The notes: a model not told the origin generated them from the letters alone. A stretch of DNA of 64,000 nt from JBBQUN01 sp963717115 (GCA_963717115.1 CAVQVO010000002.1:496001-560000); one strand, 5' to 3'; counted from the first letter of the stretch, positions 7,447 through 18,800 are shown. Translations and numbers: made by a program.

Positions 7447-9348
7447 TCAGTGCAGGTGTGACACCGGGACGGCTTCGAACTCCTGGGTCATCAGGATCTT
7501 GAGGTCCTCGGCGGTGACGGCGCCGGCGTAGAGGAATCCCTGCGCCATGGTGCAGCCCAACTGCGCCAGGGCCACCGCCTGGTCCATCCGTTCCACGCCG
7601 AGGGCGATGACCGAGATGTTCCGTTCGACCGCCGAGCCGACGAGGTCCGACAGGCGCTCACGGGTCTCGCGGTCGGCTCCGATCGACGTCGTGAGACTGC
7701 GGTGCAACTTGACGTAGTCGATCGGCAGACCGTCGAGCACCTCGAGCGAGGCCACGTTCGTGCCGAATCCGTCGATACCGAGCTGGAACTTGGGCTGGAG
7801 CATCTCGCACATCCGGCGAAAGGCCTCGTGATGTTGACGGATCACGACCTCGGGGACCTCGACCGCGAAGCGCCCGTTGGGAATCGTCGGGTCGTGCACG
7901 ATGTCGGCGAGCGTCTCGAGGAGTCCGTCGTCGGCCAGCTGGGTCGCCGACAGGTTGACCATCAGCAGATGGTGCTCGGTCTGGGACCGCAGCAGATCGC
8001 CCAGTTGTTCGTCGACCCCCTGGAACACGAGAGACCCGAGCGTGCCCATCAGTCCGCTGTGCTCCGCTGCGGCAACGACCTCGACGGCCGACAGGCCGAT
8101 GTCGCCGCCGAGCCGGAGCAAGGCCTCGGCGCCGACGACCGAGCCGGTCGGCAGGTGCACCACCGGCTGGTAGGCGAATCGCACGTCGCGCTGTTCGATC
8201 GCCTTGCGGAGCTGACGCTCCACGACCAGCAGGCGCTGCGATCGGGTGCGCAGCTCCTCGTCGTGGATCGCGACCCGATTGCGTCCCCGACCCTTGGCCA
8301 GGTAGACCGCGGTCTCGCCTGCCGACAGGAGCTCGTCGCCGGTGACGTCGTGGTCGTCGGCAACGGCGACCCCGACGCTGGCGGTCAGCGCGAGATCGTG
8401 CCCGACGTCGGCCAGGGTCGCCACGCAGCCACGGACCCGTTCGGCCAGTTCCTCGGCGACCGAGGGATGCTCCAGTTCGGTGGCGATGACGACGAACTCG
8501 TCGGACGGGAGACGGAACATGAGATCACCCGACCGAACCGTTGCCGCGATTCGCCGGCTGACGAGGTCGAGGAGTCGGACGGCTTCGATGTTGCCGACCA
8601 GGTCGTGCACCACCTTGAACCGGTCGAGGTCGACGTAGAGCACCGCAACCGAGCCGGGAGCGCCATCGCCCAACGCCCCGTCGAGGATCGAGATGATCTC
8701 GGCCCGGTCGGTCACGGCCGGGCCGGTCCCGGTTCGGTTCAGGGCGATGATCGTGACGACCTCGTCGCCATCGACGGTGAGATCGCCCAACATCATGAGC
8801 TCGGCGAGGTCTTCGCTGTGGTCGGCGAACATCAGCGACCGAGTGCGCTGCCACGATTGACCGGGTGGCGGCAGGGGCGACTCGCCGGATTCGGTGGCCG
8901 AGGGCATGTGGCGAGCCCAGGTGGCCTTGGCCCCGAACCGCTCGATCCAGCGACTCGAGGCGAACTCGACCCGGCCCGACGACCGTTCGATCACGACCAT
9001 GGGCACCTCGAGCGCATCGACGGCCATCGCCATGCCGGCGGCCAGCATCGAGACTCGACGTCCGCCGTCGAGGGGTTCGGCGACGACGGACCCGGTGCTC
9101 GTGGGAACCGGCTCGATGTCCGGGCGGCGATCGTCGCCGGCCGGTGCCGTGCCGGGGGGTGCGGTGTCGGCCGATCCGGTTTCGAGACGCCGGAAGCCGG
9201 TCCGCTCGGCCGGGGTCTCGGTCTGGTCGAGCGGCGCACCGACCTCGTCGGCGGGCGCATCCGGCTCCGTGGACTCGACTCCGTCGGCGAGCGGGCGCGC
9301 CACCTTCTGACTGGCGCCCTTGACTCTGGCATCCCAACTTCTCACCAT
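7447..9348 (-). CDS. Degenerate GGDEF-EAL protein with N-terminal PAS-like region
   Basis: A 633-residue signalling protein. A low-complexity N-terminus precedes a PAS-like segment (around 110-180), then a GGDEF domain (LYVDLDRFKVVHDLVG) whose signature is degraded to LPSDEF, then an EAL domain (YQPVVHLPTGSVVGAEALLR). In the EAL domain the usual DDFG metal motif reads IDGFGT and the usual AEGVE reads ALGVE, so acidic metal/catalytic residues are missing. It probably does not make or cleave c-di-GMP and may act as a receptor or scaffold. The start at ATG 9348 is supported by a GAGGAG Shine-Dalgarno; the in-frame ATG at 9423 is rejected. Confidence 0.88.
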   Translation of the reverse strand: MVRSWDARVKGASQKVARPLADGVESTEPDAPADEVGAPLDQTETPAERTGFRRLETGSADTAPPGTAPAGDDRRPDIEPVPTSTGSVVAEPLDGGRRVSMLAAGMAMAVDALEVPMVVIERSSGRVEFASSRWIERFGAKATWARHMPSATESGESPLPPPGQSWQRTRSLMFADHSEDLAELMMLGDLTVDGDEVVTIIALNRTGTGPAVTDRAEIISILDGALGDGAPGSVAVLYVDLDRFKVVHDLVGNIEAVRLLDLVSRRIAATVRSGDLMFRLPSDEFVVIATELEHPSVAEELAERVRGCVATLADVGHDLALTASVGVAVADDHDVTGDELLSAGETAVYLAKGRGRNRVAIHDEELRTRSQRLLVVERQLRKAIEQRDVRFAYQPVVHLPTGSVVGAEALLRLGGDIGLSAVEVVAAAEHSGLMGTLGSLVFQGVDEQLGDLLRSQTEHHLLMVNLSATQLADDGLLETLADIVHDPTIPNGRFAVEVPEVVIRQHHEAFRRMCEMLQPKFQLGIDGFGTNVASLEVLDGLPIDYVKLHRSLTTSIGADRETRERLSDLVGSAVERNISVIALGVERMDQAVALAQLGCTMAQGFLYAGAVTAEDLKILMTQEFEAVPVSHLH

Positions 9349-9433
9349 GGGTGCTCCTCGGTGAACCGTCGATCCATCCCCGTCCTGTCGGCCGAACTCG
9401 ATGGGCTGTGAAGGGTTTGGCACCCGGGGCCGG

Positions 9434-9439
9434 TAGCCT
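9434..9439 (+). promoter_or_regulatory. Predicted -10 box TAGCCT before the bL37-like gene
   Basis: TAGCCT ends 7 nt before the ATG at 9447, with no Shine-Dalgarno between them. The same TAGCCT-7 nt-ATG arrangement occurs before the genes at 11399 and 47908. Confidence 0.55.
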
Positions 9440-9446
9440 CCCCCGA

Positions 9447-9536
9447 ATGTCGAAGCGTCGGAAGAAGAAGCGGATCAACGCTCGCCGGAAGAAGGCGAAC
9501 CACGGCCGGAAGCCCAACGCCGGCCGCAACAGCTGA
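9447..9536 (+). CDS. bL37-like small ribosomal protein
   Basis: A 29-residue, extremely basic peptide: SKRRKKKRINARRKKANH followed by GRKPNAGRNS. The NHG-(K/R)2-PNA ending preceded by a Lys/Arg-rich run matches my recollection of actinobacterial bL37, the 24-residue 50S protein discovered in mycobacterial ribosome structures. The promoter-proximal TAGCCT box and isolated position between divergent genes support a real monocistronic gene. It is too short for routine gene callers. The identification is from memory of the family motif and needs an alignment; the basic composition alone would also fit another small nucleic-acid-binding peptide. Confidence 0.7.
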   Translation: MSKRRKKKRINARRKKANHGRKPNAGRNS

Positions 9537-9579
9537 TCCCTCGGTCCTGCGCCACCCCGGCGCGCACTCCCCGGACGGG

Positions 9580-11301
9580 TCAGACGCCGAAGCGACGGCG
9601 CAGGTCCTCCTGGTACGACGACAACCGCCCCGTTGCTCGGAGCACGGCGGCATCGAGGTCGTCGGGCGACGCCACCGGCTCGATGACTTCCAGATAGGCC
9701 TTGAGCTTGGGTTCGGTCCCACTCGGGCGAACGATCACGCGGGTGCCGTCGGCGTAGTGCAGGACGATACCCGGGGTCGGGGGCAGCCGCCGGCCCGACG
9801 ACAGGTCTTCGGCCTCGACCAGGGTCGAGCCGCCGAGCACCTCGGGTGGCGAAGCAACCAACTCGTCGAGCAGTTCGGTTCGCCGGGCCACGCCGTCGGC
9901 ACCCGGGAGGCGAACCGTGACCGGGCCGGTGAGGTGGACGTCGTGCCGGATCGCCAGGCGGTCGAGTCGATCCCACAGCGTCTCGCCCCGACTCCGCGCC
10001 GTGGCCACCATCTCGGCGGCCACCAGTGCCGCGGAGATGCCGTCCTTGTCGCGAACCCGGTCACCGACGCAGTATCCCAACGCCTCCTCGTAGCCCAGGA
10101 TCAGTCGCTGATCGGGATGGTCGACGATCGGGCGGGCCACCCACTTGAACCCGGTGAGCGTCTCGTGGTGCGCAACGCCAGCCGCTGCGGCCACGCGCGC
10201 CAGGAGCCGACTCGACACGATGGAGGCCGAGGTCATGCGGTCGGACCCGCCGGTGTGCTCGAGCAGGTGATCGGCCAGGAGCACCCCGAGCTGATCGCCG
10301 CTGAGGGGCACGAAGACCGTCGGGTCGTCCCGGCTCGGCACGGCCAGCGCCAGGCGATCGGCGTCGGGATCGTTGGCGATGACCAGATCGGCGCCTTCGG
10401 CGCTCGCCTGGGCGAGCGCCAGATCGAGCGCTCCGGGCTCCTCGGGATTGGGGAACGCCACGGTCGGGAACTCGGGATCGGGGGCGAACTGGGATTCGAC
10501 CACGCTCGGCCGAGCGAACCCGCCCCGGTCGAAGGCGGCCAGCAGATGCGCACCACCGACGCCGTGCATGGCGGTGTACACCGTGGAGACCGTTCGATCG
10601 TCGGTGACGAGGGCGGCCACGGCGGCATCGAGGTGGGCGCCGACGATGTCGTCACCGAGCACGACGACCGCCGGATGGGCGGGGTCGATCTCCGGGAGCG
10701 GTCGGGCCGCGACCCGATCGATGAGCGCGGCGATCTGGGCGTCGGCCGGGGCGACGAGCTGGATCCCGTCGGCCAGGTAGAGCTTGTAACCGTTGTCGGC
10801 CGGCGGATTGTGGCTGGCGGTGATCATCACGCCGGCATCGGCCGAACGATGCAGGACGGCGTGGGCCAGCACGGGGGTCGGGAGCGGTCGCGGCAACAGC
10901 TCGGCCCTCCCCCCGAGCGACGCCACCACGGCGGCGGTGTCGGCTGCGAAGTCCGCCGAGCCATGCCGGGCGTCGTAGCCGACGACCACGAGCGGCGACT
11001 CGGCCCGCTCGAGCAGCCACTGCATCAAGCCGACCGTCGTCTGCCGGACCACCAGACGGTTCATGCGATTGGGGCCGGGTCCGAGCGCGGCGCGTAGTCC
11101 TGCCGTGCCGAACGCGATCCGCCCATCGAACAACGCGACCAGTTCCCTCGCCTGGTCCGAGGCCGGGTCGGTGCCCGCCTCGTCGATCAGGGCCTCCAAC
11201 GCCGCACCGGTGACCGGGTCGGGGTCCTGGCGCCGCCAGCGTCGAGCGTTCTCGAGGGCCGTGGTGAACGGGTCGGGCGACGGGGAACCGGTGGAGGACA
11301 C
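9580..11301 (-). CDS. Phospho-sugar mutase (phosphoglucomutase/phosphomannomutase family)
   Basis: A roughly 573-residue alpha-D-phosphohexomutase interconverting sugar 1- and 6-phosphates. Present are the entry motif GTAGLRAALG, the phosphoserine loop ITASHNPPADNGYK, the Mg2+ site NDPDADRLA, the sugar loop GYEEALGY, and the phosphate-binding RPSGTEPKLKAY. I prefer GTG 11301, which has GACAAT 6 nt upstream and keeps clear of the divergent gene at 11399; the open frame extends to 11469 and GTG codons at 11319-11334 remain possible. Glucose versus mannose or pentose preference cannot be decided. Confidence 0.93.
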   Translation of the reverse strand: MSSTGSPSPDPFTTALENARRWRRQDPDPVTGAALEALIDEAGTDPASDQARELVALFDGRIAFGTAGLRAALGPGPNRMNRLVVRQTTVGLMQWLLERAESPLVVVGYDARHGSADFAADTAAVVASLGGRAELLPRPLPTPVLAHAVLHRSADAGVMITASHNPPADNGYKLYLADGIQLVAPADAQIAALIDRVAARPLPEIDPAHPAVVVLGDDIVGAHLDAAVAALVTDDRTVSTVYTAMHGVGGAHLLAAFDRGGFARPSVVESQFAPDPEFPTVAFPNPEEPGALDLALAQASAEGADLVIANDPDADRLALAVPSRDDPTVFVPLSGDQLGVLLADHLLEHTGGSDRMTSASIVSSRLLARVAAAAGVAHHETLTGFKWVARPIVDHPDQRLILGYEEALGYCVGDRVRDKDGISAALVAAEMVATARSRGETLWDRLDRLAIRHDVHLTGPVTVRLPGADGVARRTELLDELVASPPEVLGGSTLVEAEDLSSGRRLPPTPGIVLHYADGTRVIVRPSGTEPKLKAYLEVIEPVASPDDLDAAVLRATGRLSSYQEDLRRRFGV

Positions 11302-11385
11302 CAGGGGATTGTCGCGCACGATCGGCTCGACCACCCACCCGGCTCGGCGCGTACCCGGCTCGACGTGGGTTCCGGGCCGAAGGGC

Positions 11386-11391
11386 TAGCCT
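11386..11391 (+). promoter_or_regulatory. Predicted -10 box TAGCCT, leaderless start of the queuosine salvage gene
   Basis: TAGCCT ends 7 nt before the ATG at 11399 in the 97-bp divergent region shared with the mutase gene. No Shine-Dalgarno is visible. Confidence 0.55.
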
Positions 11392-11398
11392 GCCGACC

Positions 11399-12343
11399 AT
11401 GTTGTCGCTGCCCGATCGGGTGCGGTCGTCGTGTGCGGCACTGATGGACGAACCGTGCTTCGTGCGCATCGACCACGAGCGGCTGGCGGCGCTCGCCTCC
11501 GACTACGCCGCATCCGTCGGGCCGGCACCACCGGCCCTCTTCGACGATTCACCGATCGATGCCGACCAGGCCCTCCTGGTGATGGCGCTCGACGCCATCA
11601 ACTTCGGATCGGGGTATCACGACATCGTCCGCAAGGACCCGGGCCGGTCCGGGGCACGCACGATGGCGGCCCGTCTGCGTGGGTATGTCGCCGCAACGGG
11701 TCCGCTGTCGAGTCACCGGCTGCGGAACGTGACCACTCGTGACTGTTCGCAGATCTTCGGCCAGGAACTCGACCGCGGCGCGCTCGAGGAGCTCATGACC
11801 CGCTTTGCGATGGCGTTCAACGACCTCGGTACCTGGTTGGACGATCAGCACGACGGCAGCGCGGCGACGGCGATCGAGCGCGCCGATCGTTCGGCGGTGC
11901 GCCTGGCCGAGTCCCTGACCGCCATGCCCTTCTACCGCGACGTCGAAACCGTGGAGCTCACGACCGGCCCTCTCCAGGTCTCGTTCTACAAGCGGGCCCA
12001 GATCACCGCCGCCGACCTCGAACGCGAATGCGGACCGGGACGCTTCGACGACCTCACACGCCTCACCGCATTCGCGGACAACCTGGTGCCTCACGTCCTC
12101 CGCGTCGACGGTGTCCTGCAGTACGAACCCGAACTCGCGGCGACGATCGACCGCAGGATCCGGCTCGATCCCGGCTCGAGGGCCGAGGTCGAGATCCGCG
12201 CCGCGGGCGTGGTGGCCGTGGAGCAGCTGGCCGCGATCACCGGCCTCCGACCCATGGATCTCGATCTGATGCTCTGGGAACGGGGCGGTGCACCGAGCGT
12301 CAAGGCCAGACCCCGCCACCGGGCCCGCGGGGTGTTCTACTGA
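11399..12343 (+). CDS. Queuosine salvage protein (DUF2419, Qng1-type queuosine 5'-phosphate N-glycosylase)
   Basis: A 314-residue DUF2419 protein. Relatives release the queuine base from queuosine 5'-phosphate so that it can be reused for tRNA wobble modification. Family features are the ALDAINFGSGY segment near residue 65, FYKRAQITAADL around 195, and the TAFADNLVPHVLRVDGVL stretch around 230, followed by GSRAEVEIRAAGV with the conserved acidic residue. No other queuosine gene is in the window. The ATG at 11399 is fixed by the preceding TAGCCT box; the frame is open farther upstream but that stretch lies in the divergent mutase gene. The 3' end overlaps addA by 7 bp (convergent). Confidence 0.9.
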   Translation: MLSLPDRVRSSCAALMDEPCFVRIDHERLAALASDYAASVGPAPPALFDDSPIDADQALLVMALDAINFGSGYHDIVRKDPGRSGARTMAARLRGYVAATGPLSSHRLRNVTTRDCSQIFGQELDRGALEELMTRFAMAFNDLGTWLDDQHDGSAATAIERADRSAVRLAESLTAMPFYRDVETVELTTGPLQVSFYKRAQITAADLERECGPGRFDDLTRLTAFADNLVPHVLRVDGVLQYEPELAATIDRRIRLDPGSRAEVEIRAAGVVAVEQLAAITGLRPMDLDLMLWERGGAPSVKARPRHRARGVFY

Positions 12344-15300
12344 TCGTCGGGATCGAGATCGACGGGCGGCGCTGACAACCCTGCCGCCACCGCCGAACGA
12401 ACGCGGGCCTTGGCGGAATCGAGATCGGCGACGGCGTGTTCCCTCGCACCCGCTGCACCGCAGAACACGAAGCGACAGTCGACGACCCGACGACCGGTCG
12501 AGATCTCGAGGGCAACGGCGTAGGCGGCGCCCTGGAGCTCGTATCCCTGCGCCTTGGCGGCGACCTCGGCGTCGGAGCGGGCCGTGTCGGTCTTGTAGTC
12601 GACGATCACGAGCCCGTCGGGACCCTCGATCAACAGATCGATGTAGCCCTCGACCGTGACGGCGGCGGCCCCTTCGCCGAGCGGGGCCGCGACGTAGAGT
12701 TCGCGATGGAACGGGTGGTGCCGGGCCAGATCGACCGCCGCCGACCCCAGCGCCGACCGGACCAGGGCCGTCACCGTGTCGAGGTGTTCGGGGATCGCCT
12801 CGAGGTCGCACTGCCGGGCCACCTGGGCGTCGAGGTCCCCGGGCAGGTCGGTCGCCGATGATCCGAACTCGACGTGTTCGAGGGTCGCATGCACCGCCCG
12901 CCCGATGGCCGATCCGGCCCGCCCCTTCCGACGGATGACCGGCCGGGCCTCACCCGGTTGCGGATCGGGCGTCGTGTCGGGCTGACCGGAATCGTCGTCG
13001 ACGTCGACGATGGCCTCGTCGACCGATCGGGCGATCGCCGTCGCCGAGACCGCGGTCGGCCGCGAGGCCGGCGCGAGGAGCGCCGCCCGCTCGGCCATCC
13101 ACCGTTCGCGTTCGGCGAGCACCGGATCGGGCGGGGGTACCAGGCCGAGCGAGGGCGTCTGGCGATCGGCGGGAGGTGGGGGAAGGTCGATCGTGCGGGA
13201 CCACCGTTCGTTGGCGAGGCTGAACGTCGCCAGGCGACCGGCGAAGGTGCGGTTCGGGTCCTTCGGTTCGACCTTGTGATGGCCCGAGACGATCAGGTGG
13301 TCCCGGGCCCTGGTGGCGGCCACGTAGAGCAGACGGAGCTTTTCGTAGGAACCCATCTCTTCTTCGAGATCGGCGCGGGGTTTGTGCTGGATGGTCTCGA
13401 GATCGGCCTTGAGGCGCACCGACGGCGGCTCGTCACCGTTCCACAGGACGCTGACGCCCGACCGGGGGCCCGACGGTTGGGTGGTCATGCCCGACAACAC
13501 CGTGATCGGGAACTCGAGACCCTTGGCGCCGTGGACGGTGAGGATCGAGACGGCGTCGTCGTCGGTTTCGGGGAGCAGGGGTTCGTGCACCCGCGCCCCA
13601 TCGGCACTCTGGAGTTCGGACCAGTCGAGGAACCCGCGGAGGTCGGCACCGTGCGTCTCTTCGAAGGCCCGGGCCTGATCGACGACGAATCGGAGGCGAC
13701 GCCAGACCTCGGCGGGCCGGGGATCACCGAACCCGAGCAGGAACGCACGGCGGTCGCGCAGCAGCTGTTCGAGCAGGGCGGCCGGCCCCAGCCACCATCG
13801 TCGACTCCAGCGCTCACGGAGGTCGGTCGAGCGCGGCGACGACCGGATGCGACGAATCGAGACCTCCATGATCCGACGAGCGGAGGTCCCAGCGCGGCGC
13901 GGCGCGGTGGTAGGTGAAGAGATCGACGTCGGAGCAGCCGAACAGTGGAGACCGGAGCGCGGCGACGAGGCTCAGCTGATCGTTGGGATCGTCGATGGCC
14001 CGGAGGGTCGCCAGCGCATCGCGGACCTCCTGGGTGTCGTAGACGAGCGTCCCGGTCGCCAGGCGGTAGGGAATGTCGTGCCGCTCGAGCGCGTCGCGCA
14101 GGTACGGCAGCGAGGTGCGGGTCGGAATGAGGATCGTCACGTCGGCGAGCCGGGCCGGCCGCCACGCCAGACCATCCCGCACCGGGGCGGAGCCGTCGGC
14201 CGACTCGTCGGTGTCGAAGACCGGCCACGCCGCCGGATCGTCGCGGATCGAGGCGATGGCCGCCGCGACGTCGGCGGCCTCGGCTTCTCGGAGCGCGCCG
14301 GCTTTGACCTTGGGATCCGGATGCGGGCCGCCGAGGACGACCGGACGGTGGTCGGCGCCCGAGTCGGCTCGCCGGTGGGCGACCAGGGGCTCGTACTTCG
14401 GCTGGGCGCCGGGAACCTCCTCGGGCATGGCCTCGGCGAACACCCCGTTGACCCAGTCGATGATCGGGGCCACCGTGCGGAAGTTGGTGCGGAGCCGCAC
14501 CGGCATCTCGCCGCCGAAGACTCGGCGGGCGTCGAGGAAGAGTTCGATGTCGGCCCGACGGAACCGGTAGATCGACTGCTTGGGATCGCCGACGAAGAAC
14601 AGCCGTCCGCCGTCGACGTGATGCCGTCGCCAGTCGGCGACCTGCTCGTCGGCGGGGGTGGCGGCGATCAGCGAGGCGAGCTCGATCTGGATCGGGTCGG
14701 TGTCCTGGAACTCGTCGAGCAGAACGTGCCGGTAGCGACGGTGGAGGCTGGCGCGGACCTCGGCCGAACGACGCAGCACGGCGCGCGCCAGCACGAGCAG
14801 GTCGTGGAACTCGAGCCCGCCCTCGGCCTGCCGGGCCTTCGCCGCCTCGACCACCTCGGCCGCCGTCAGCCGCATCAGCTGATCGATGACGCCGTCGGCG
14901 GCGGCGGCGATGACGGCGTCGGCACATTCGTTGACGGCGCTGATGTGGTCCTTGATCTCGGCCGGGGGGCAGGTCCAGTTGGCCTTGGTCCCGCCGTTGC
15001 CGCGGCCCCAGAAGTCGTGATGGGCGAGCGCCCGGAGCTTGCGGTGGGGGTCGGTGAGGTCGGCCACCGCCCGCATCGAGGGCAGCAGGAATCCGGTCAC
15101 GTGCTCGAACAACCGGTCGGTGCGATCGAGGCAGCAGTGCTCGGCGACCACGGCGAGCGCGGTCGACGGCCGCATCGAAGGCCGAGAAGTCGATCGGGCC
15201 GAGCGGGGCCAGGCGGTTCGGCGGCGAGTTCGACGATTCGGTCCCAGTTCTGGGCGAAGTTGGCGGCGACGTCCTTGAACGACGCCTGACCGTTGTAGCG

Positions 15301-15888
15301 AGGCACCAGCGCGACGTCGAGCAGCGCCGCCCGGTAGAGCAGCTCGGCTCGATCGGGGTCGTCGTAGAGCCGATCGACGAACCGTTCCCACCGCTGTTCG
15401 TGAGCGAGCTGCGACGACACCTCGTCGAGGACGGTGATCCGCGGCGGGAGGTGCGCGGCGATCGAGAACTCGTTCAGGATCCGGCTCGCGAATCCGTGCA
15501 CCGTGGAGATGGCCGCCTGGTCGCTGTCGGCGATCGCGGCGACGCAGGCCGCACGCTCGGCCGCCGTCGACGTCGGATCGGCTGCCCGCTTCTCGAAGGC
15601 CACCCGGATCCGGGTCGACAACTCGGCGGCCGCCGCCTCGGTGAAGGTGATGGCGGCGATGTCGACGAGCCGAACCGGAGGAGGGGTGTCGTCGCCGAGC
15701 GGAGCCCGGTCGACGTGTTCGAGCACCAGGTTCACCACGCGATCGACGAGCTGGGTGGTCTTGCCGGTCCCGGCGCCGGCCTCGACGAACAGGGTCTCGG
15801 CGAGTCCGTCGGCGCTGATGCGCCGACGTTCGCCGGCATCGGCCACGACCACCGGCACTCGGGGCTCGACGCCGTCTTCGCCGGTCAT
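12337..15888 (-). CDS. AddA/RecB-like UvrD-family helicase-nuclease, three apparent frame breaks
   Basis: Superfamily 1A helicase with a C-terminal RecB-type nuclease, partner of the upstream AddB-like protein in resecting double-strand breaks. The N-terminus has Walker A in VEAGAGTGKTTQLVDRVV; then the DEFQDTDPIQ Walker B, the KGLEFPITVLSG motif V region, and near the end the nuclease core VIVDYKTD. Reading needs three one-base skips: near 15212-15219, 15158-15166 (between them the true frame reads LAPLGPIDFSAFDAAVDRA), and 13821-13826. All three have the same sign (one extra base), and coding quality is intact in between. The ATG overlaps the addB stop as ATGA. Full length would be about 1182 residues. 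Confidence 0.85.
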
Positions 15889-18800
15889 CGGTCGTCCCCG
15901 TCGTCGGCCGTGCGAAGCCTGCGGCGGATCGTGACGCCGTCGGCGTCGCCCTTGGCAACGGCCTGTTCGCCACGGTTGCGGACGCACACCGTGTCGAAGG
16001 AGCAGAAGGCACAGGCCTCGTTGGTCTGGCGGAAGGTGTTCCATTCGCCGGGCACGGCGGGGAAGCTCCCGCCGTCGATGCCGTCGGTGATGACCTCGAG
16101 CACCTCGACGAACCGTTGGCGGTGCTCGGCATCCCATCGGTAGCCGCGGAACTCCTTGCCGGCAGGCGCCTCGAGCAACCAGTAGTTGGCCTCGGCGGTT
16201 GCCGAGCCCGGTGTCGTGCATCGCCGCCTCGGCATAGAGGCCCAGTTGGAGAGCGGTGCCCTCGAGCACGGGGTCGATCACCGCGCCCTTCTGCGGCTTG
16301 AGGGCGTCGTACTTCGAGCCCTTGCCCGTCTTGTAGTCGGTGACGATGGCGCGACCGTCGATCGAGACGTCGACCCGGTCGGCGAGACCGCGGAAGGCGA
16401 GCGTCCGTCCGCTCGCCAGCGTGACCTCGACGGCCGGCCGATCGTGGAGCCCGAACGCCAGCTCGACCCGGGTCGGCGTGGCGCCGTTCGCAGCACGAAA
16501 GGCGTTGTCGGCGAGCAGGAACCGGTCGAGCACCTCGCGGAGGTCGTCCTGGCGGACCTGCCAGTGCAGCGCCCGACCGGTGCGGCCGCGCGCCTCGAGA
16601 TCGGCGAAGGCGGAGTCGGCGATGGCATGGAGGCGCTGTCGTTGCTCGGGCGACCAGTCGACCCCGGGCTCCGGGGGGCCGGCCTCGATGGCCTCGGCGA
16701 TGAAGGTCTCGAGGATGCCGTGCAGGAGGGAGCCCCGTTCGAGGGCGGTGATGTCGTCGAGATGCTCGGGGTCGTCACGGTCGTGGAGATCGAGCACGTA
16801 CTGGAGGAAGTAGCGGAAGCCACACGCCGCCCACGTCTCGAGTCGGGTCGATGACCGCGGCACCGTGTCGCCGGCGGGGAGCGTGTGGCCGGCGAGGTTG
16901 CCGTCGAAGATCGTGAACCGATCGCCCGATCGGGCCGCCTGCAGGGTCAGGCCCGAGCGCACCTCGGCCGCGAGCGGGTGATCCGATGCTCGGCCACCCC
17001 GCTCGACGAACGCAGCGAGATCGGCGAGATCTCGATCGTCGGGCGAGGCGGGAACGGCCGCGCTGCGGATACCCGAAGCGAAGGACCCGACGGTGTCGAC
17101 GACGTCGGCGCCGAGCGTGTCGAAATCGGTGGCGTAGACCGGGCGACCGGCCAGCTGCGACGCCGAATCGAGGAGCCAGCGCGACGGCAGGGTTCGGCGG
17201 TTGGAGCGGAGACTGCCCCGTGGGAAGACCAGCGTGGCGGCACCGGCCGGGGCGGCCGCCAGCGCAGCCAGGAAGGCCCGGTGCTGATGCTGGAGACGCA
17301 TGGCCTTGGTCTCGAGCTGGTCGATCGACGCGATGCGGACGTCGTCGGAGAGCCGGGCTTCCTGCGTGCGGAGTCGCTCCATGGAGGCGATGCGGACGTC
17401 GTCGGGAAGCACGGCGTCGTCGCGACGCGGGACGGGGAGCAGCCCCTCGGCGGCCCCCAGCACGAAGACGGCGTCGAGATCGTGGCCGACGGCGCTCGAC
17501 AACGGCCCGAAGAGCACCCCTTCGCCGAACCGGCCGTGCCGTCCGCGGGCGACGTCGAGTTCGGACCGCAGGGCCCGCTGGAACACCTCGAAGGACGGTG
17601 TCGGTTCGATGGGATCGAGACCGGAAAGGCGCACCAGGGCGGCCTCGACCCGTTCGAATGCGGCCTGTTCCCGCTCGGGCCACCCCGAGTGTCGATGCTC
17701 GCCGCCGAGCAGCCAGACGAGCAATGCCTGTGCTGCCGAGCAGGTGTCGGACCAGGACGACGCCGCCTGCACCGCAGCCACCTGCCGGTGCAGTTCGTCG
17801 ACGAAGGCACCCAGCCGATCGATGTCGGCCAGGCGGTCGACGAGCCGGGCGCGCCGCCAGGGCGAGCCGGAGCCCCGGGGATCGGCGCCGTCGACGCTCG
17901 GGGAGCCGAGGTCGGTCAACCGCTGCTCGGTGCCGGCGCGCAGGACGGCCAGCTTGGCCCGCCAGTCCGAGAGGTCTCGCACGACACCGGCTTCTCGGGA
18001 CAGGTCGTCCCAGGTGGTTGGGAAGGATCGGAACTCGCCAACGCCGACCGGCGCACCGGCGACCAGGGCCATGACCCGGTCTCGGCGCCACCGCTCGCCG
18101 GGCAGCGCCAGGGCCGCCAGCAGTGTGCGGCCGGCGACGGAGTCTCGCAACCGACGTGGATCGGGCCCGTTGGCGACGATGCCCGAGGCGGCGAGTTGCT
18201 GTTCGATGATGCGCACGTACGGATCGGACGAGGGATAGAAGATCCCGATGCGGTGGAGCGGGATCGGATCGCCGGTGCCGAGGCTCGGATCGCCGGCTGC
18301 CAATTCGAGGATCCGACCGGCGACGACCCGGACCTCTTCGGAGGCGTCGGTGACCGAGATGATCCGTCCGGCCGTGGCCGGACGGGCGACCGCATCGAGG
18401 GCTCGAGTGGTGGGCCGCACCACCCCGGCCGCCTCAGCGCTGCGCAGCACGGGTTCGTCGGCTTCGGCGACACCCGTGAGGCCGAGGACGACCGACGATC
18501 CCGACGCCTCGTGGAGCACCCGATCGAGGAAACGCCCGACGGCCGGGGTGACCGGAGCCGGGAGGAACCACACCACGTGACCGAGCGACGCGACCCGCTC
18601 GCCCAGATCGGCTCGCTCGGCAGCGGCGGTGGCGAGGTCGTGCTCGGTGTGGAAGCCGTCGAGATGGCGGGTGATCGCTCGATGGAACGAGACCGCGGCC
18701 CGAGCCTGGGTGGACTCGAGTTCGGCGATCGACTCGAGTCCGACCTCGTCGACATTGGACAGCTCGGCGAAGAGCGCACCGAGGGCCGCTTCGGTGGCCT

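Noticed and set aside
12337..15888. Programmed frameshifting in addA
   Set aside because: Three shifts in one gene, plus others in addB and herA, without slippery heptamers or conserved stimulators; assembly indels are the simpler explanation.
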